Shown: piece by piece, positions 6,070-12,581 of the stretch | How the letters are laid out: every line of letters begins with the position of its first letter | How positions within the stretch are numbered: the first letter of the stretch is position 1 | Assembly (NCBI GenBank): GCA_031270385.1 | Contig: JAISXS010000032.1 | Location: forward strand, 1 to 12,581 | Length of the DNA: 12,581 nt | Direction: 5' to 3' | Source of the DNA: Puniceicoccales bacterium | GTDB lineage: Bacteria > Verrucomicrobiota > Verrucomicrobiia > Opitutales > JAIRKQ01 | Program-made: the position numbers and the translations under genes | The notes under the pieces: model-generated | Told to the model about the DNA's origin: nothing | The model's input: the letters and a program-made list of their open reading frames with translations, nothing else | Database searches by the model: none

Positions 6070-7746
6070 TTACAGATTAAGCGCAGTGTAGAGTATTCTA
6101 AAAACTTTCTTAATCCCGGCATTTTTCACGGTTAGGGTTGATACGATGGTATTTCCGTGGCGTATGTTGCATGCGAAATTCACATCCACACTCAATTCAC
6201 CGATCCCGTTGTCGTACGCTATTGGATCTTTTACAATTTCGCAAATGATTTTTCCCAAGTCTATTTTCCCGTCTGCAACGAAACCATCCGTGACAACACA
6301 AACAAACTCCGGTTTTTCATTGTACAGGTCAATTAGTCTGTAAATACCGTCACCGTCGGGGCTTATCGATAAAATTAGCACTTCATCGCAAACTGCAAAA
6401 ATCTCCTTGCCGTGTTCTTCGTCGTTTGCTCTTTTCGCTGATTTTTCTTCGTAAATGGCAAAACCACCGTAATCTTCTAGCTTTCGCACCAGGCATGTTT
6501 TCGCGTTCGTCAGAAACTCGCAAAAATCCTCACTAAACGTCTTTTTTGTCACCGGATCTTTTTTAACGGACGCAAATACAGAAAGTCCATTCAACTTCGA
6601 TATTGAAGCGGACACCTCACCATCCGAATGCGTCACCAATACACTGGCCAATCTGTAACCATCGCGAAATGCAAACAAGTCACACTCTCTTTTGGCGTGA
6701 CATCGGCACACACAATTTTCGCGGACAGTGCGACACGGACAGGATTTCGCAGTACAATCGCATGATTCGCAACAACAGCATTCACCTACGCAGCAACCGT
6801 CGTCGTCGCAATGTTCCCGCTGCGACTTGGCTTCTGCAGCGTAAAGCGCAGTAATTGCTTCCGCAACATCCTCCGCCGTAACATTTTTACAAAAATTTAC
6901 CTCCACGATCGAATCACATCCGTGGGCAACATTGTACAATTTTGAACACTTCTTTGCGCTATCTTCAAGCCTTTTGACGTATGAACTTCCGTCTTTTATC
7001 TTTATGTAAGAAGAAAGTTGAATTTTCGCAGCGCTGAATCTTAGTCCAAACGTTACGCTATCAATGCCGTCAACCGCCGCTAAGGCTCTGTAGGGCACAC
7101 CATCAATGTGCTGCCAAACATTCTTGTCAGCTGCCATTACACGCACGACATCGTCGAATGCACGCTTAATGAATTTCCGGTCAACAATCGCAACGATGTC
7201 ATCACCAGTTTCGATGCATTTCTGCGTGTCTTTTATCAAGGTTTCCATGAACGCTGTATCTGACAATACCTCCTGGCAGTCAGATCCGCCAAATGCCAAC
7301 ACCTTCCATTCGCCAAAGGACCGACTCGAATACCTGCCCAACGGGCGGCAACACAGGCCACTTTCTGGCGCATACCTGTCGCCATCCCTTCCGACGAGCA
7401 CAACTCTGTACACGTACCCTTCGGACTGGCAGCTTTCGCAATCACATCCCACCACATACATGCCAAGTCTATCACGTTGTGAAATGCCAGCGCACGAAAA
7501 AAGATCAGATACTCTTGCCAGAAGCTTATCCCACTTTCGGTCTACTCTACGACTAACGTATCCAAACGCCGTATCGTATGCCGCGTCCGCACTGTGTTTT
7601 AGCCTATTTACTGAATTGGATTTTATGCAACACTCAACTTTCCAATTATGCCCTTTGCAACATTCATTCGCGTCTCCATCGGCGAAAGAATCACCGACAA
7701 CCAAAACCGTAAATGAAAAAAGTATACACTTGAAAAAATTTTTCAT
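6070..7746 (-). CDS. Exported cysteine-rich protein of unknown function, paralog A
   Basis: I do not recognise this family. From the ATG at 7744-7746 it is 558 residues: a signal peptide (MKNFFKCILFSFTVLVVGDSFA), an N-terminal half, a Cys-rich segment and a C-terminal half. The Cys-rich segment has 14 Cys between residues 313 and 349, including a CCCC run and several CxC and CC pairs. A further CDCESC lies at 101-106. The two halves look like diverged repeats: WKVLAFGG...DIVAIVDRKF...IDSVTFGLRF near 147-237 parallels DEVLILSI...EFVCVVTDGF...GELSVDVNF near 454-524. Start choice: a GTG at 7789-7791 would add 15 residues, but the equivalent DNA in paralog B contains an in-frame stop and aligns as untranslated leader. 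It is probably periplasmic. Metal binding or disulfide cross-linking by the Cys segment is inference only. Confidence 0.8.
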   Translation of the reverse strand: MKNFFKCILFSFTVLVVGDSFADGDANECCKGHNWKVECCIKSNSVNRLKHSADAAYDTAFGYVSRRVDRKWDKLLARVSDLFSCAGISQRDRLGMYVVGCDCESCQSEGYVYRVVLVGRDGDRYAPESGLCCRPLGRYSSRSFGEWKVLAFGGSDCQEVLSDTAFMETLIKDTQKCIETGDDIVAIVDRKFIKRAFDDVVRVMAADKNVWQHIDGVPYRALAAVDGIDSVTFGLRFSAAKIQLSSYIKIKDGSSYVKRLEDSAKKCSKLYNVAHGCDSIVEVNFCKNVTAEDVAEAITALYAAEAKSQREHCDDDGCCVGECCCCESCDCTAKSCPCRTVRENCVCRCHAKRECDLFAFRDGYRLASVLVTHSDGEVSASISKLNGLSVFASVKKDPVTKKTFSEDFCEFLTNAKTCLVRKLEDYGGFAIYEEKSAKRANDEEHGKEIFAVCDEVLILSISPDGDGIYRLIDLYNEKPEFVCVVTDGFVADGKIDLGKIICEIVKDPIAYDNGIGELSVDVNFACNIRHGNTIVSTLTVKNAGIKKVFRILYTALNL

Positions 7747-7772
7747 GGGCCAAACGAAAACACTTTTTTCAC

Positions 7773-7787
7773 AAAATTCAAGAAATT
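7773..7787 (-). promoter_or_regulatory. Conserved leader box upstream of paralog A
   Basis: Minus-strand AATTTCTTGAATTTT is identical at the same distance (about 27 bases) upstream of both paralogs' start codons (7773-7787 and 9795-9809), with weaker conservation on both sides. It may be a promoter element or operator kept after duplication. It could also be simple ancestry. Confidence 0.35.
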
Positions 7788-7886
7788 TCACAGGTTATGA
7801 AAATTTTTCCACGCATAATTTCACCGACAATCGTCGCAAAAAAACGTTGCATAAAAGCCAAAAAGCACAGCAAAAGTGGCTACAGT

Positions 7887-7916
7887 TACAGTCATCTCAT
7901 CCGAGAAAAGCATACT
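7887..7916 (+). mobile_element. MITE left-end fragment
   Basis: TACAGTCATCTCATCCGAG with AAAAGCATACT matches only the left terminal repeat of the MITE family. It is followed almost immediately by the left end of another copy. Confidence 0.6.
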
Positions 7917-7919
7917 ATA

Positions 7920-8001
7920 TGTAGTCATTTTCCCCGAAAAAAACGTACCCTCTATTCCAAAAAGGGGAATCTTTCCGCAAAATATCGTCAGACAAAATAC
8001 G
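7920..8001 (+). mobile_element. MITE copy lacking a clear right end
   Basis: TGTAGTCATTTTCCCCG, ACCCTCTATTCCAAAAAGG and CCGCAAAATATCGTCAGAC follow the consensus as far as the expected right terminal repeat. There the match fades into GC-rich sequence at the 3' end of paralog B. TAACGACTATC at 8014-8024 may be a decayed outer end that now includes the stop codon of paralog B. The 7747-8012 gap between the paralogs holds the leader of A and these two remnants. Confidence 0.7.
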
Positions 8002-8012
8002 CACCGCCGCCG

Positions 8013-9767
8013 CTAACGACTATCAGGAACATCATCCACATCCAAATCCCGACCGGCGCGATGCGACAACTCGAATGCCCTGAGAAATTCCAAAGTTTGC
8101 CTAATTTCGCTATTTTTTACCCCCGCGGTTAACGCGACGGCGTTTTCTCGGACATTGCATGCAAAGTCCACGCTCGTACTCAGCTCATCGAAGGGACTGT
8201 CCTTCCCAAACCTATGGTACGCAATTTTGCCGAAATCTATTTTACAATCCGCCACAAGCCCGTCTTTCATGGCAATACTGCCGAATTTTGGTTTGTTTTT
8301 GTACAAATCTACCGACTTATGCATGGTATTGATGTCCTCGACACCTAGCGAAACGATCAACATTTCATCGGAGACAGCAACAAAATCCTTTCCGCGTTCC
8401 GCTTTAGTTGATTTGTTCGTCGCTTCCAATTCGTAAATGACAAAACAATCGTAATTTCCTAACTCACGTATGTTGGATATCCGTGTTTCTGACAGAAAGC
8501 CGCGAAAATCTTCGCTAAATGTCCCTCCACCACCTGCACAATTTCCAACGGAAGCAAAAAGCAGGAGTCCATGCGGTATTGTTCCACTAACAAACACCTC
8601 ACCATCGCTATGCATCGCTAGTAATCTGAGAAATTCACAGTTAGCGTGAAGGGCCCCCATGTCCAACGACACGCGCATTTCTTCATGAGCGCACTGACAC
8701 TGACTGGAGCAACACGGACAGGATTCCGAGGTGCAGAGGTGCGTTTCGTTATGGCAGCATTCACAACCTCCGCAGCAACTGCCATCGTGCCGCGGATTCC
8801 GACAACATTCACGCGATATTGCGCGTTGGGCCTCGATTGCGTGAAGTAACTCGAGGATACCATCAACGTCGCTGGATGTAATGTTTAGGCACAGATTTGC
8901 TTCTATTGCCGAATCATCGTTGTGGGCAAAATTATACAAACTGGAACGACTCTTTATGATATTGGCAATTTCCTTAGCACACACACTATCGTCCCCAATT
9001 TTTGCGACGCAGGAAAGACGAATTTCATTGGTGTCAAACTTCAGTCCAATCACTACCTTATCAACATCAAAATGTTCCACCAACGCTTTACAGTGCATCA
9101 TTTTGTAACAATCGCTGAGAATTTTGTTGAAAATGCAAACCGCAAATTTATCACACTCGCCCTGCTGCGTGTCATCGGAGTGCATATCATCGGCGCGCAT
9201 GTCAGCGAATTGCTCGCAGAAAATGGCGACAACGTTGTCATCAGTTTCTGGTCTTTTCTGCACATCCTCTACCAAAGTTTCCACAAATGCCGTGTCGTCC
9301 AATATTTTACAACGCATAGAGTCGTCAAATACCAACAATCTCCATCCATCAAAGGAGCGCGTTTCGTATTTGTTTGAAACACCTTCGAATCCATCGTCGT
9401 CACGCTCTCTACCGACAATGACGATTTTCTTGATATTTCTTTTGCGGCGACAACTCTTGCAATTGCAACCAATCGCATATATCCCAAACCTATCATTACT
9501 GCGTACACCAAATTTTGCGAGTAAACAAGGTGTCTCACGGCGAAGCGAATGCCAGAGCGCGTCAAGATCAGCATATATTCCACGCAACCCAGTGTGGAAG
9601 GCCGAATTGGCATCGCATATCAATGCACGTGGCGAAGGACACTTTATGCAAAACACCACATTCCACTCGTGCTGTTCGTTGCCTTCATTCGAATCCACAA
9701 CGGCAAAAGCATTACTCGTGGCTAAAATCGTAAAGAAAAACGCTAAATGCCTGACGAAACCCCTCAT
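8013..9767 (-). CDS. Exported cysteine-rich protein of unknown function, paralog B
   Basis: 584 residues, collinear with and clearly homologous to the next gene downstream (paralog A). Matching blocks include FGIYAIGCNCKSC (95-106), AHNDDSAIEANLCLNITSSD (281-300), TFSEDFRGFL (416-425), LVADCKIDFGKIA (504-516) and VDFACNVR (533-540). It has a signal peptide (MRGFVRHLAFFFTILATSNAFA). The Cys-rich segment has 13 Cys between 321 and 359, with spacing different from A: CC, CCxxCxCC, CPCC and CxC. It has a longer, Asp/Arg-rich C-terminal tail (about 568-584) that A lacks, perhaps gained by readthrough into decayed MITE sequence. It lies 266 bp upstream of A on the same strand, consistent with tandem duplication. 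Its substrate and role are unknown. Confidence 0.82.
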   Translation of the reverse strand: MRGFVRHLAFFFTILATSNAFAVVDSNEGNEQHEWNVVFCIKCPSPRALICDANSAFHTGLRGIYADLDALWHSLRRETPCLLAKFGVRSNDRFGIYAIGCNCKSCRRKRNIKKIVIVGRERDDDGFEGVSNKYETRSFDGWRLLVFDDSMRCKILDDTAFVETLVEDVQKRPETDDNVVAIFCEQFADMRADDMHSDDTQQGECDKFAVCIFNKILSDCYKMMHCKALVEHFDVDKVVIGLKFDTNEIRLSCVAKIGDDSVCAKEIANIIKSRSSLYNFAHNDDSAIEANLCLNITSSDVDGILELLHAIEAQRAISRECCRNPRHDGSCCGGCECCHNETHLCTSESCPCCSSQCQCAHEEMRVSLDMGALHANCEFLRLLAMHSDGEVFVSGTIPHGLLLFASVGNCAGGGGTFSEDFRGFLSETRISNIRELGNYDCFVIYELEATNKSTKAERGKDFVAVSDEMLIVSLGVEDINTMHKSVDLYKNKPKFGSIAMKDGLVADCKIDFGKIAYHRFGKDSPFDELSTSVDFACNVRENAVALTAGVKNSEIRQTLEFLRAFELSHRAGRDLDVDDVPDSR

Positions 9768-9977
9768 GGCGTACGATTAAGACATTTTTGTGATAAAATT
9801 CAAGAAATTCCACAAACTGTAAAAGTTTTGTTACACACCTGCGTTGGTCCTCACAGCAAGGTGGTGGGCATTGTTTTTAGCCGATTCTCGGTGATCGACG
9901 GACTAGGATAAACTTTTGCCACCATAGGGCATTATAGTTGTTGCTAAAATTAATGCGCTGCATAGTCAGATTTTGCA
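9768..9977. other. Divergent intergenic region
   Basis: This 210-bp gap must hold the promoters of paralog B (minus) and the pseudouridine synthase (plus). On the plus strand a weak pair TTGTTG (9939-9944) and CATAGT (9962-9967), spaced 17, could drive the latter but would leave almost no leader. No MITE copy is visible here, unlike most other gaps. Confidence 0.3.
9795..9809 (-). promoter_or_regulatory. Conserved leader box upstream of paralog B
   Basis: This is the same 15-nt minus-strand box AATTTCTTGAATTTT as upstream of paralog A. Here it extends to GAATTTCTTGAATTTT, which contains a GAATTT direct repeat spaced by CTT. An in-frame TAA between box and ATG shows that the stretch is not coding here. 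Confidence 0.35.
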
Positions 9978-10709
9978 GTGAGGTTGCAAAAATTTTTAGC
10001 GTTACAGGCTGTGAATTCCCGTCGCAAGGCTGAGGAAATGATAATATCCGGCGAGGTTACCGTGAATGGCACCATCGCGAAGATCGGAACAACGGTGGAT
10101 CCCACGTGCGACATAATAGCTATAAACGGAAATGTGATTCCAAAGATAGCAGCCATCAACGGGAGGCGGCCACTCGTCCTAGTTTTAAACAAGCCAGTTG
10201 GCTACATATGTAGCCACGGGGACAAATATAATCGCACGACGATCTTCGACCTTGTTCCCAAGGAATTTGCGAAAAAAAAACTTATGTTCTGTGGAAGACT
10301 TGATAAGGACACGGAAGGTATGGTAATTCTAACTGACGATGGGAATTTCGCCCAAAAACTAACACACCCATCATTGGGCATAAAAAAACACTACGAAGCC
10401 GTTTTATCCCGTCCGTTGGAGAAAAATATTCGCCATTTGCTTCTGAGGGGTATTGAAGACAGTGGTGAATTTTTGAAATTCGAAAAAATAATATCCATCG
10501 GCCGGGGAAATATGAAAAACTTTGTCTTCGAAATCGTACTTTCCCAGGGAAGAAAAAACGAAATCCATAGGGCATTTGAGAACTGCGGAATTTTCGTGAA
10601 AAAATTGAAAAGGACACGCATCGGAGGGTTACCATTGCGTGGAGTTTCACCGGGAAGATGCAGAAAATTGGATGAAAAAGAAATAGAAATATTGGCAAAA
10701 ACTACCTAA
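9978..10709 (+). CDS. RluB/RsuA-family rRNA pseudouridine synthase
   Basis: Cytoplasmic enzyme of 243 residues that isomerises a specific uridine in rRNA to pseudouridine. An N-terminal S4 RNA-binding domain (about 1-47: MRLQKFLALQAVNSRRKAEE, then VTVNG) is followed by the catalytic domain with LNKPVGY (70-76), GRLDKDTEGMVILTDDG (106-122, catalytic Asp109), KLTHPS (127-132), KHYEAVL and the C-terminal QGRKNEIHRAFENCGIFVKKL with RTRIGGLPL. This is the RsuA/RluB/RluE/RluF layout. Size and S4 domain fit RluB best, but the exact target base (23S against 16S) cannot be decided here. The start is GTG (9978-9980), chosen because the S4 domain begins there. No clear Shine-Dalgarno sequence is visible. 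It is followed by fumC on the same strand after 82 bp, possibly cotranscribed. Confidence 0.9.
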   Translation: MRLQKFLALQAVNSRRKAEEMIISGEVTVNGTIAKIGTTVDPTCDIIAINGNVIPKIAAINGRRPLVLVLNKPVGYICSHGDKYNRTTIFDLVPKEFAKKKLMFCGRLDKDTEGMVILTDDGNFAQKLTHPSLGIKKHYEAVLSRPLEKNIRHLLLRGIEDSGEFLKFEKIISIGRGNMKNFVFEIVLSQGRKNEIHRAFENCGIFVKKLKRTRIGGLPLRGVSPGRCRKLDEKEIEILAKTT

Positions 10710-10781
10710 TTTCATGGTTGTAAAACTTTTCGTTTGAAATTTGCCAAAATATTTTTTAACCTGCAGGCAAAATTATACATC

Positions 10782-10785
10782 GGAG
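10782..10785 (+). promoter_or_regulatory. Ribosome-binding site deciding the fumarase start
   Basis: GGAG six bases before the ATG at 10792. It supports the internal ATG over the in-frame TTG at 10741, which lacks such a site. Confidence 0.6.
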
Positions 10786-10791
10786 TGTGCC

Positions 10792-12180
10792 ATGGGAAGA
10801 ATTGAAAAAGATTTGCTAGGAACCGTTGAGATACCGGATGGCAAGCTGTATGGCGCTTGCACACAGCGAACGTTGAACACCTGTTCCGTAAGTCGCCATA
10901 CGGTTCCGTCGGAACTGATTTCCGCGATTTTGCTGGTCAAAAAGGCCTGTGCCATCGCCAATTTGAAACTTGGAAAATTGTCGGAGGAGAAAAAAACCGC
11001 CATAATCGATGCTGTGAAACTATTGAAAAGTGGAAAATTCAACGGCAACTTTACACTTGATATTTTCCAAAACGGCGCTGGAACATCGACAAACATGAAT
11101 GCCAACGAAGTGATTTCGTTCCTGGCACGTCAAAATTTTGATATCGAAGTTCATCCGAACGACGATGTCAACATGAGTCAGTCTACGAACGATACAATCC
11201 CGACGGCAATGAATATTTGCTGCGCGGCTATAATAAAAAACCGCTTAATCCCGTCGTTGCACGCCATGTTCACCGTACTCTCGTCACATGCGGAGGAGTG
11301 GAGTGATTTGGTAAAAATTGGGAGAACACACCTACAAGATGCCGTTCCAATGACGCTTGGGCAGGAATTTTCAGCATATGCCAGACAAATTGAAAAATGT
11401 TTAGAACGGTGCGATCGCGGCGTGGAAATTATGAAAGAACTTCCAATCGGTGGAACAGCAATTGGGACCGGACTGAATGCGCCGTGTGGATTTTCTGACT
11501 TGGTGATTGGTGAAATCAACGACGAAACCGGGTTAAATTTCGTGCCGGCAAAAAATAAATTCTGCGAACAATCGTCCAGGGACTCGATAGTTGAACTATC
11601 AGGCATAATAAACTCATTGGCAGCAGCACTGGAAAAAATTGCCCATGATCTAAAGCTTTTGTCATCTGGTCCCACGGCTGGAATGTCGGAGTTATCGCTG
11701 CCAGCCACTCAAGCTGGATCATCAATAATGCCGGGCAAAATAAATCCTGCGATGTGCGAAATGATGATTCAGGCATGTCACTACGCCAATGGCATGATGC
11801 TTACCGCCCTTCTTGGAGCAAAGAGCAGCGAATTGCAACTCAACACCGCCATGTCGGTGACCGCCTATGCCATTATCGACACGATGACCGTCCTTTCAAA
11901 CTGCATCAACAACTTTTCCAGATACTGCCTGAAAGGATTGCGGCCAAATGTGGAAATTTTGAGCGAAAACGCAAAAAAATCGCTGATGCTTGTGACAGCA
12001 GTTACGCCCATGATTGGGCATGAAATGGCGGAAAAAATAGTAAAAGAGGCGATTGAATCCGGAAGGAGTGCCATCGATGTCCTGAAGGAGAAAAACCTGT
12101 TGGATGCGAAAATAATAGACTCGCTGTGCGATCCGAAGCGTATGGTGAATAGCGAATTTGAACGACGCAGTAATATATAG
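10792..12180 (+). CDS. fumC: Class II fumarate hydratase
   Basis: Cytoplasmic TCA-cycle enzyme of 462 residues catalysing reversible hydration of fumarate to malate. It works as a homotetramer with no iron-sulfur cluster. Motifs in order: GAGTSTNMNANEVI (95-108), HPNDDVNMSQSTND (121-134, the second-site HPNDDVN loop typical of fumarases), GRTHLQDAVPMTLGQEF (177-193, with His180 at the catalytic-base position), PIGGTAIGTGLNAP (218-231) and the superfamily signature GSSIMPGKINP (309-319, catalytic Ser on the mobile loop). Aspartase belongs to the same superfamily, but the HPNDDVN loop and GGTAxGTGLNAP favour fumarase. The start at ATG 10792 gives the usual family N-terminus. The last two codons and the TAG stop overlap or abut the MITE at 12176, so the C-terminus was slightly reshaped by that insertion. 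Confidence 0.92.
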   Translation: MGRIEKDLLGTVEIPDGKLYGACTQRTLNTCSVSRHTVPSELISAILLVKKACAIANLKLGKLSEEKKTAIIDAVKLLKSGKFNGNFTLDIFQNGAGTSTNMNANEVISFLARQNFDIEVHPNDDVNMSQSTNDTIPTAMNICCAAIIKNRLIPSLHAMFTVLSSHAEEWSDLVKIGRTHLQDAVPMTLGQEFSAYARQIEKCLERCDRGVEIMKELPIGGTAIGTGLNAPCGFSDLVIGEINDETGLNFVPAKNKFCEQSSRDSIVELSGIINSLAAALEKIAHDLKLLSSGPTAGMSELSLPATQAGSSIMPGKINPAMCEMMIQACHYANGMMLTALLGAKSSELQLNTAMSVTAYAIIDTMTVLSNCINNFSRYCLKGLRPNVEILSENAKKSLMLVTAVTPMIGHEMAEKIVKEAIESGRSAIDVLKEKNLLDAKIIDSLCDPKRMVNSEFERRSNI

Positions 12181-12279
12181 TCATCTTTCTCGAAAAAAGC
12201 ATTCTGCCTAACGATATTTAGCAGAAAGATTTCCGTTTTTTGAATAGGGAGTGTGCTTTTCTCAGAGAAGATGACTATA
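12176..12279 (-). mobile_element. MITE copy, complete (104 bp), reverse orientation, overlaps fumC stop
   Basis: Plus-strand left end TATAGTCATCTTTCTCG with AAAAAAGCATTCTGCC. The centre AACGATATTTAGC is the reverse complement of the GCTAAATATCGTT seen in other copies. The right end is GTGCTTTTCTCAGAGAAG with ATGACTATA. The TAG inside TATAG (12178-12180) is the fumC stop codon. The inverted repeats would form a hairpin at the end of the fumC transcript. Confidence 0.88.
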
Positions 12280-12317
12280 TCGTTGCATTAGAATACTTTT
12301 ATCAACTAAGACAACTA
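12280..12317 (+). mobile_element. MITE right-half fragment
   Basis: The bases around 12277-12317 (ATATCGTTGCATTAGAATAC, then TTTTATCAACTAAGACAACTA) match the right half of the consensus, joined to the outer end of the preceding copy at the central ATATCG. This is the same kind of junction as at 838/839. Confidence 0.6.
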
Positions 12318-12329
12318 GCTTCAGATGCT

Positions 12330-12433
12330 TATAGTTGTCACACTCGACAAGGGCATCCCATCTAACGATATTTGACGGAGAAATTTTTCTTTTTGTAAAG
12401 AAAAGCGCGCCCTTTTCGAGCGAAACAGCTATA
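12330..12433 (-). mobile_element. MITE copy, complete but diverged (104 bp), reverse orientation
   Basis: The left end is TATAGTTGTCACACTCGAC. The centre CATCTAACGATATTTGACGG is the reverse complement of the consensus centre. The right end is GCGCGCCCTTTTCGAGCG with AAACAGCTATA. More substitutions in both ends suggest an older insertion than its neighbours. Confidence 0.7.
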
Positions 12434-12494
12434 TGGTTATCTTGCCCGGAAAAAGCATACTCCCTAATTCCAAAAAACGGGAATCTTGCCGCTA
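12432..12494 (+). mobile_element. MITE left half, interrupted at a central TA
   Basis: TATGGTTATCTTGCCCGG, AAAAAGCATACTCCCTAATTCC and AAAAAACGGGAATCTTGCC then GCTA follow the consensus exactly to the central GCTA. There the sequence changes to unrelated TAGCAGTTCCGG. It shares its outer TA with the end of the preceding copy. Confidence 0.7.
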
Positions 12495-12581
12495 TAGCAG
12501 TTCCGGTTAAGAAAGGCACAAAAAAGCATGGTAAAGTGCATCGCCAAGGGAAGAGAAAAGAGGCAAGATATCCCTGAGTTT
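12493..12581 (+). mobile_element. Possible start of a different TA-inserted element
   Basis: The MITE match stops at a TA and continues as TATAGCAGTTCCGGTTAAG, which is not part of the MITE. An open frame starts at ATG 12528 (MVKCIAKGREKRQDIPEF, open to the window edge). A second TA-targeting insertion would explain the abrupt switch, but the evidence is one junction, and the ORF is too short to identify. Confidence 0.2.

Noticed and set aside
7747..7791. 15-residue N-terminal extension of paralog A from GTG 7789-7791
   Set aside because: The homologous leader of paralog B contains an in-frame stop, and starting at 7746 gives a normal signal peptide.
7106..7924. 272-residue plus-strand ORF antisense to paralog A
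   Set aside because: The minus-strand frame is supported by a homologous paralog and a signal peptide. The antisense frame has neither and runs into MITE sequence.
10740..10774. Inverted repeat AATTTGCC...GGCAAAATT between rluB-like gene and fumC as a terminator
   Set aside because: The loop is about 20 nt, the stem is short and bulged, and no T-run follows on the plus strand.
10741..10791. N-terminal extension of the fumarase from TTG 10741
   Set aside because: The family N-terminus begins at the ATG at 10792, which has GGAG six bases upstream. The extension looks like leader DNA.
10792..12180. Aspartate ammonia-lyase as the identity of the gene
   Set aside because: DLLG and GAGTS resemble aspartases, but HPNDDVN, GGTAIGTGLNAP and the overall motif set match class II fumarases better. 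An assay or tree would settle it.

Overview
The window looks like chromosomal DNA of a Gram-negative, probably PVC-group bacterium (Verrucomicrobia/Opitutae-like). This placement is an inference. It rests on the compact minus-strand order mraY > murD > LysM lipoprotein > ftsW (which I recall from Verrucomicrobia division clusters), a lipobox protein, and cleavable signal peptides. No rRNA or tRNA is present to confirm it. The density of decayed mobile DNA suggests a genome rich in small transposable repeats, possibly a host-associated or otherwise relaxed one.

Layout. 1-116: 3' end of an IS630-type transposase with its right terminal repeat. 112-333 (minus): a small uncertain ORF. 509-881: a complete ~105-bp inverted-repeat element, a frameshifted IS630 transposase fragment and a half element. 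911-5543 (minus): a tight four-gene peptidoglycan/division operon (mraY, murD, LysM lipoprotein, ftsW) with overlapping genes. 5544-6069: the mraY leader plus two complete and some decayed copies of the same small element. 6070-9767 (minus): two tandem paralogous exported proteins of unknown function. Each has a very cysteine-rich segment between two similar halves, and element remnants lie between the genes. 9978-12180 (plus): an RluB/RsuA-type pseudouridine synthase and a class II fumarase. 12176-12581: another cluster of the small elements, the first of which supplies the fumarase stop codon.

The most striking feature is a family of ~104-106-bp elements with ~26-bp imperfect terminal inverted repeats (outer end TATAGTCATCTT, inner end GAGAAAAGCA). 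Their right end nearly matches the right end of the IS630 transposase fragments, so they are best read as non-autonomous MITEs mobilised by an IS630/Tc1-mariner-type transposase that targets TA. They occupy the main intergenic spaces, bracket the cell-wall operon, abut or nest in one another, and contribute stop codons to adjacent ORFs.

The second item of interest is the cysteine-rich paralog pair, which I cannot assign to a known function. The remaining genes are conserved housekeeping functions: lipid I synthesis (MraY), UDP-MurNAc-Ala-Glu synthesis (MurD), septal glycan polymerisation (FtsW), peptidoglycan binding (LysM), rRNA modification and the TCA cycle.
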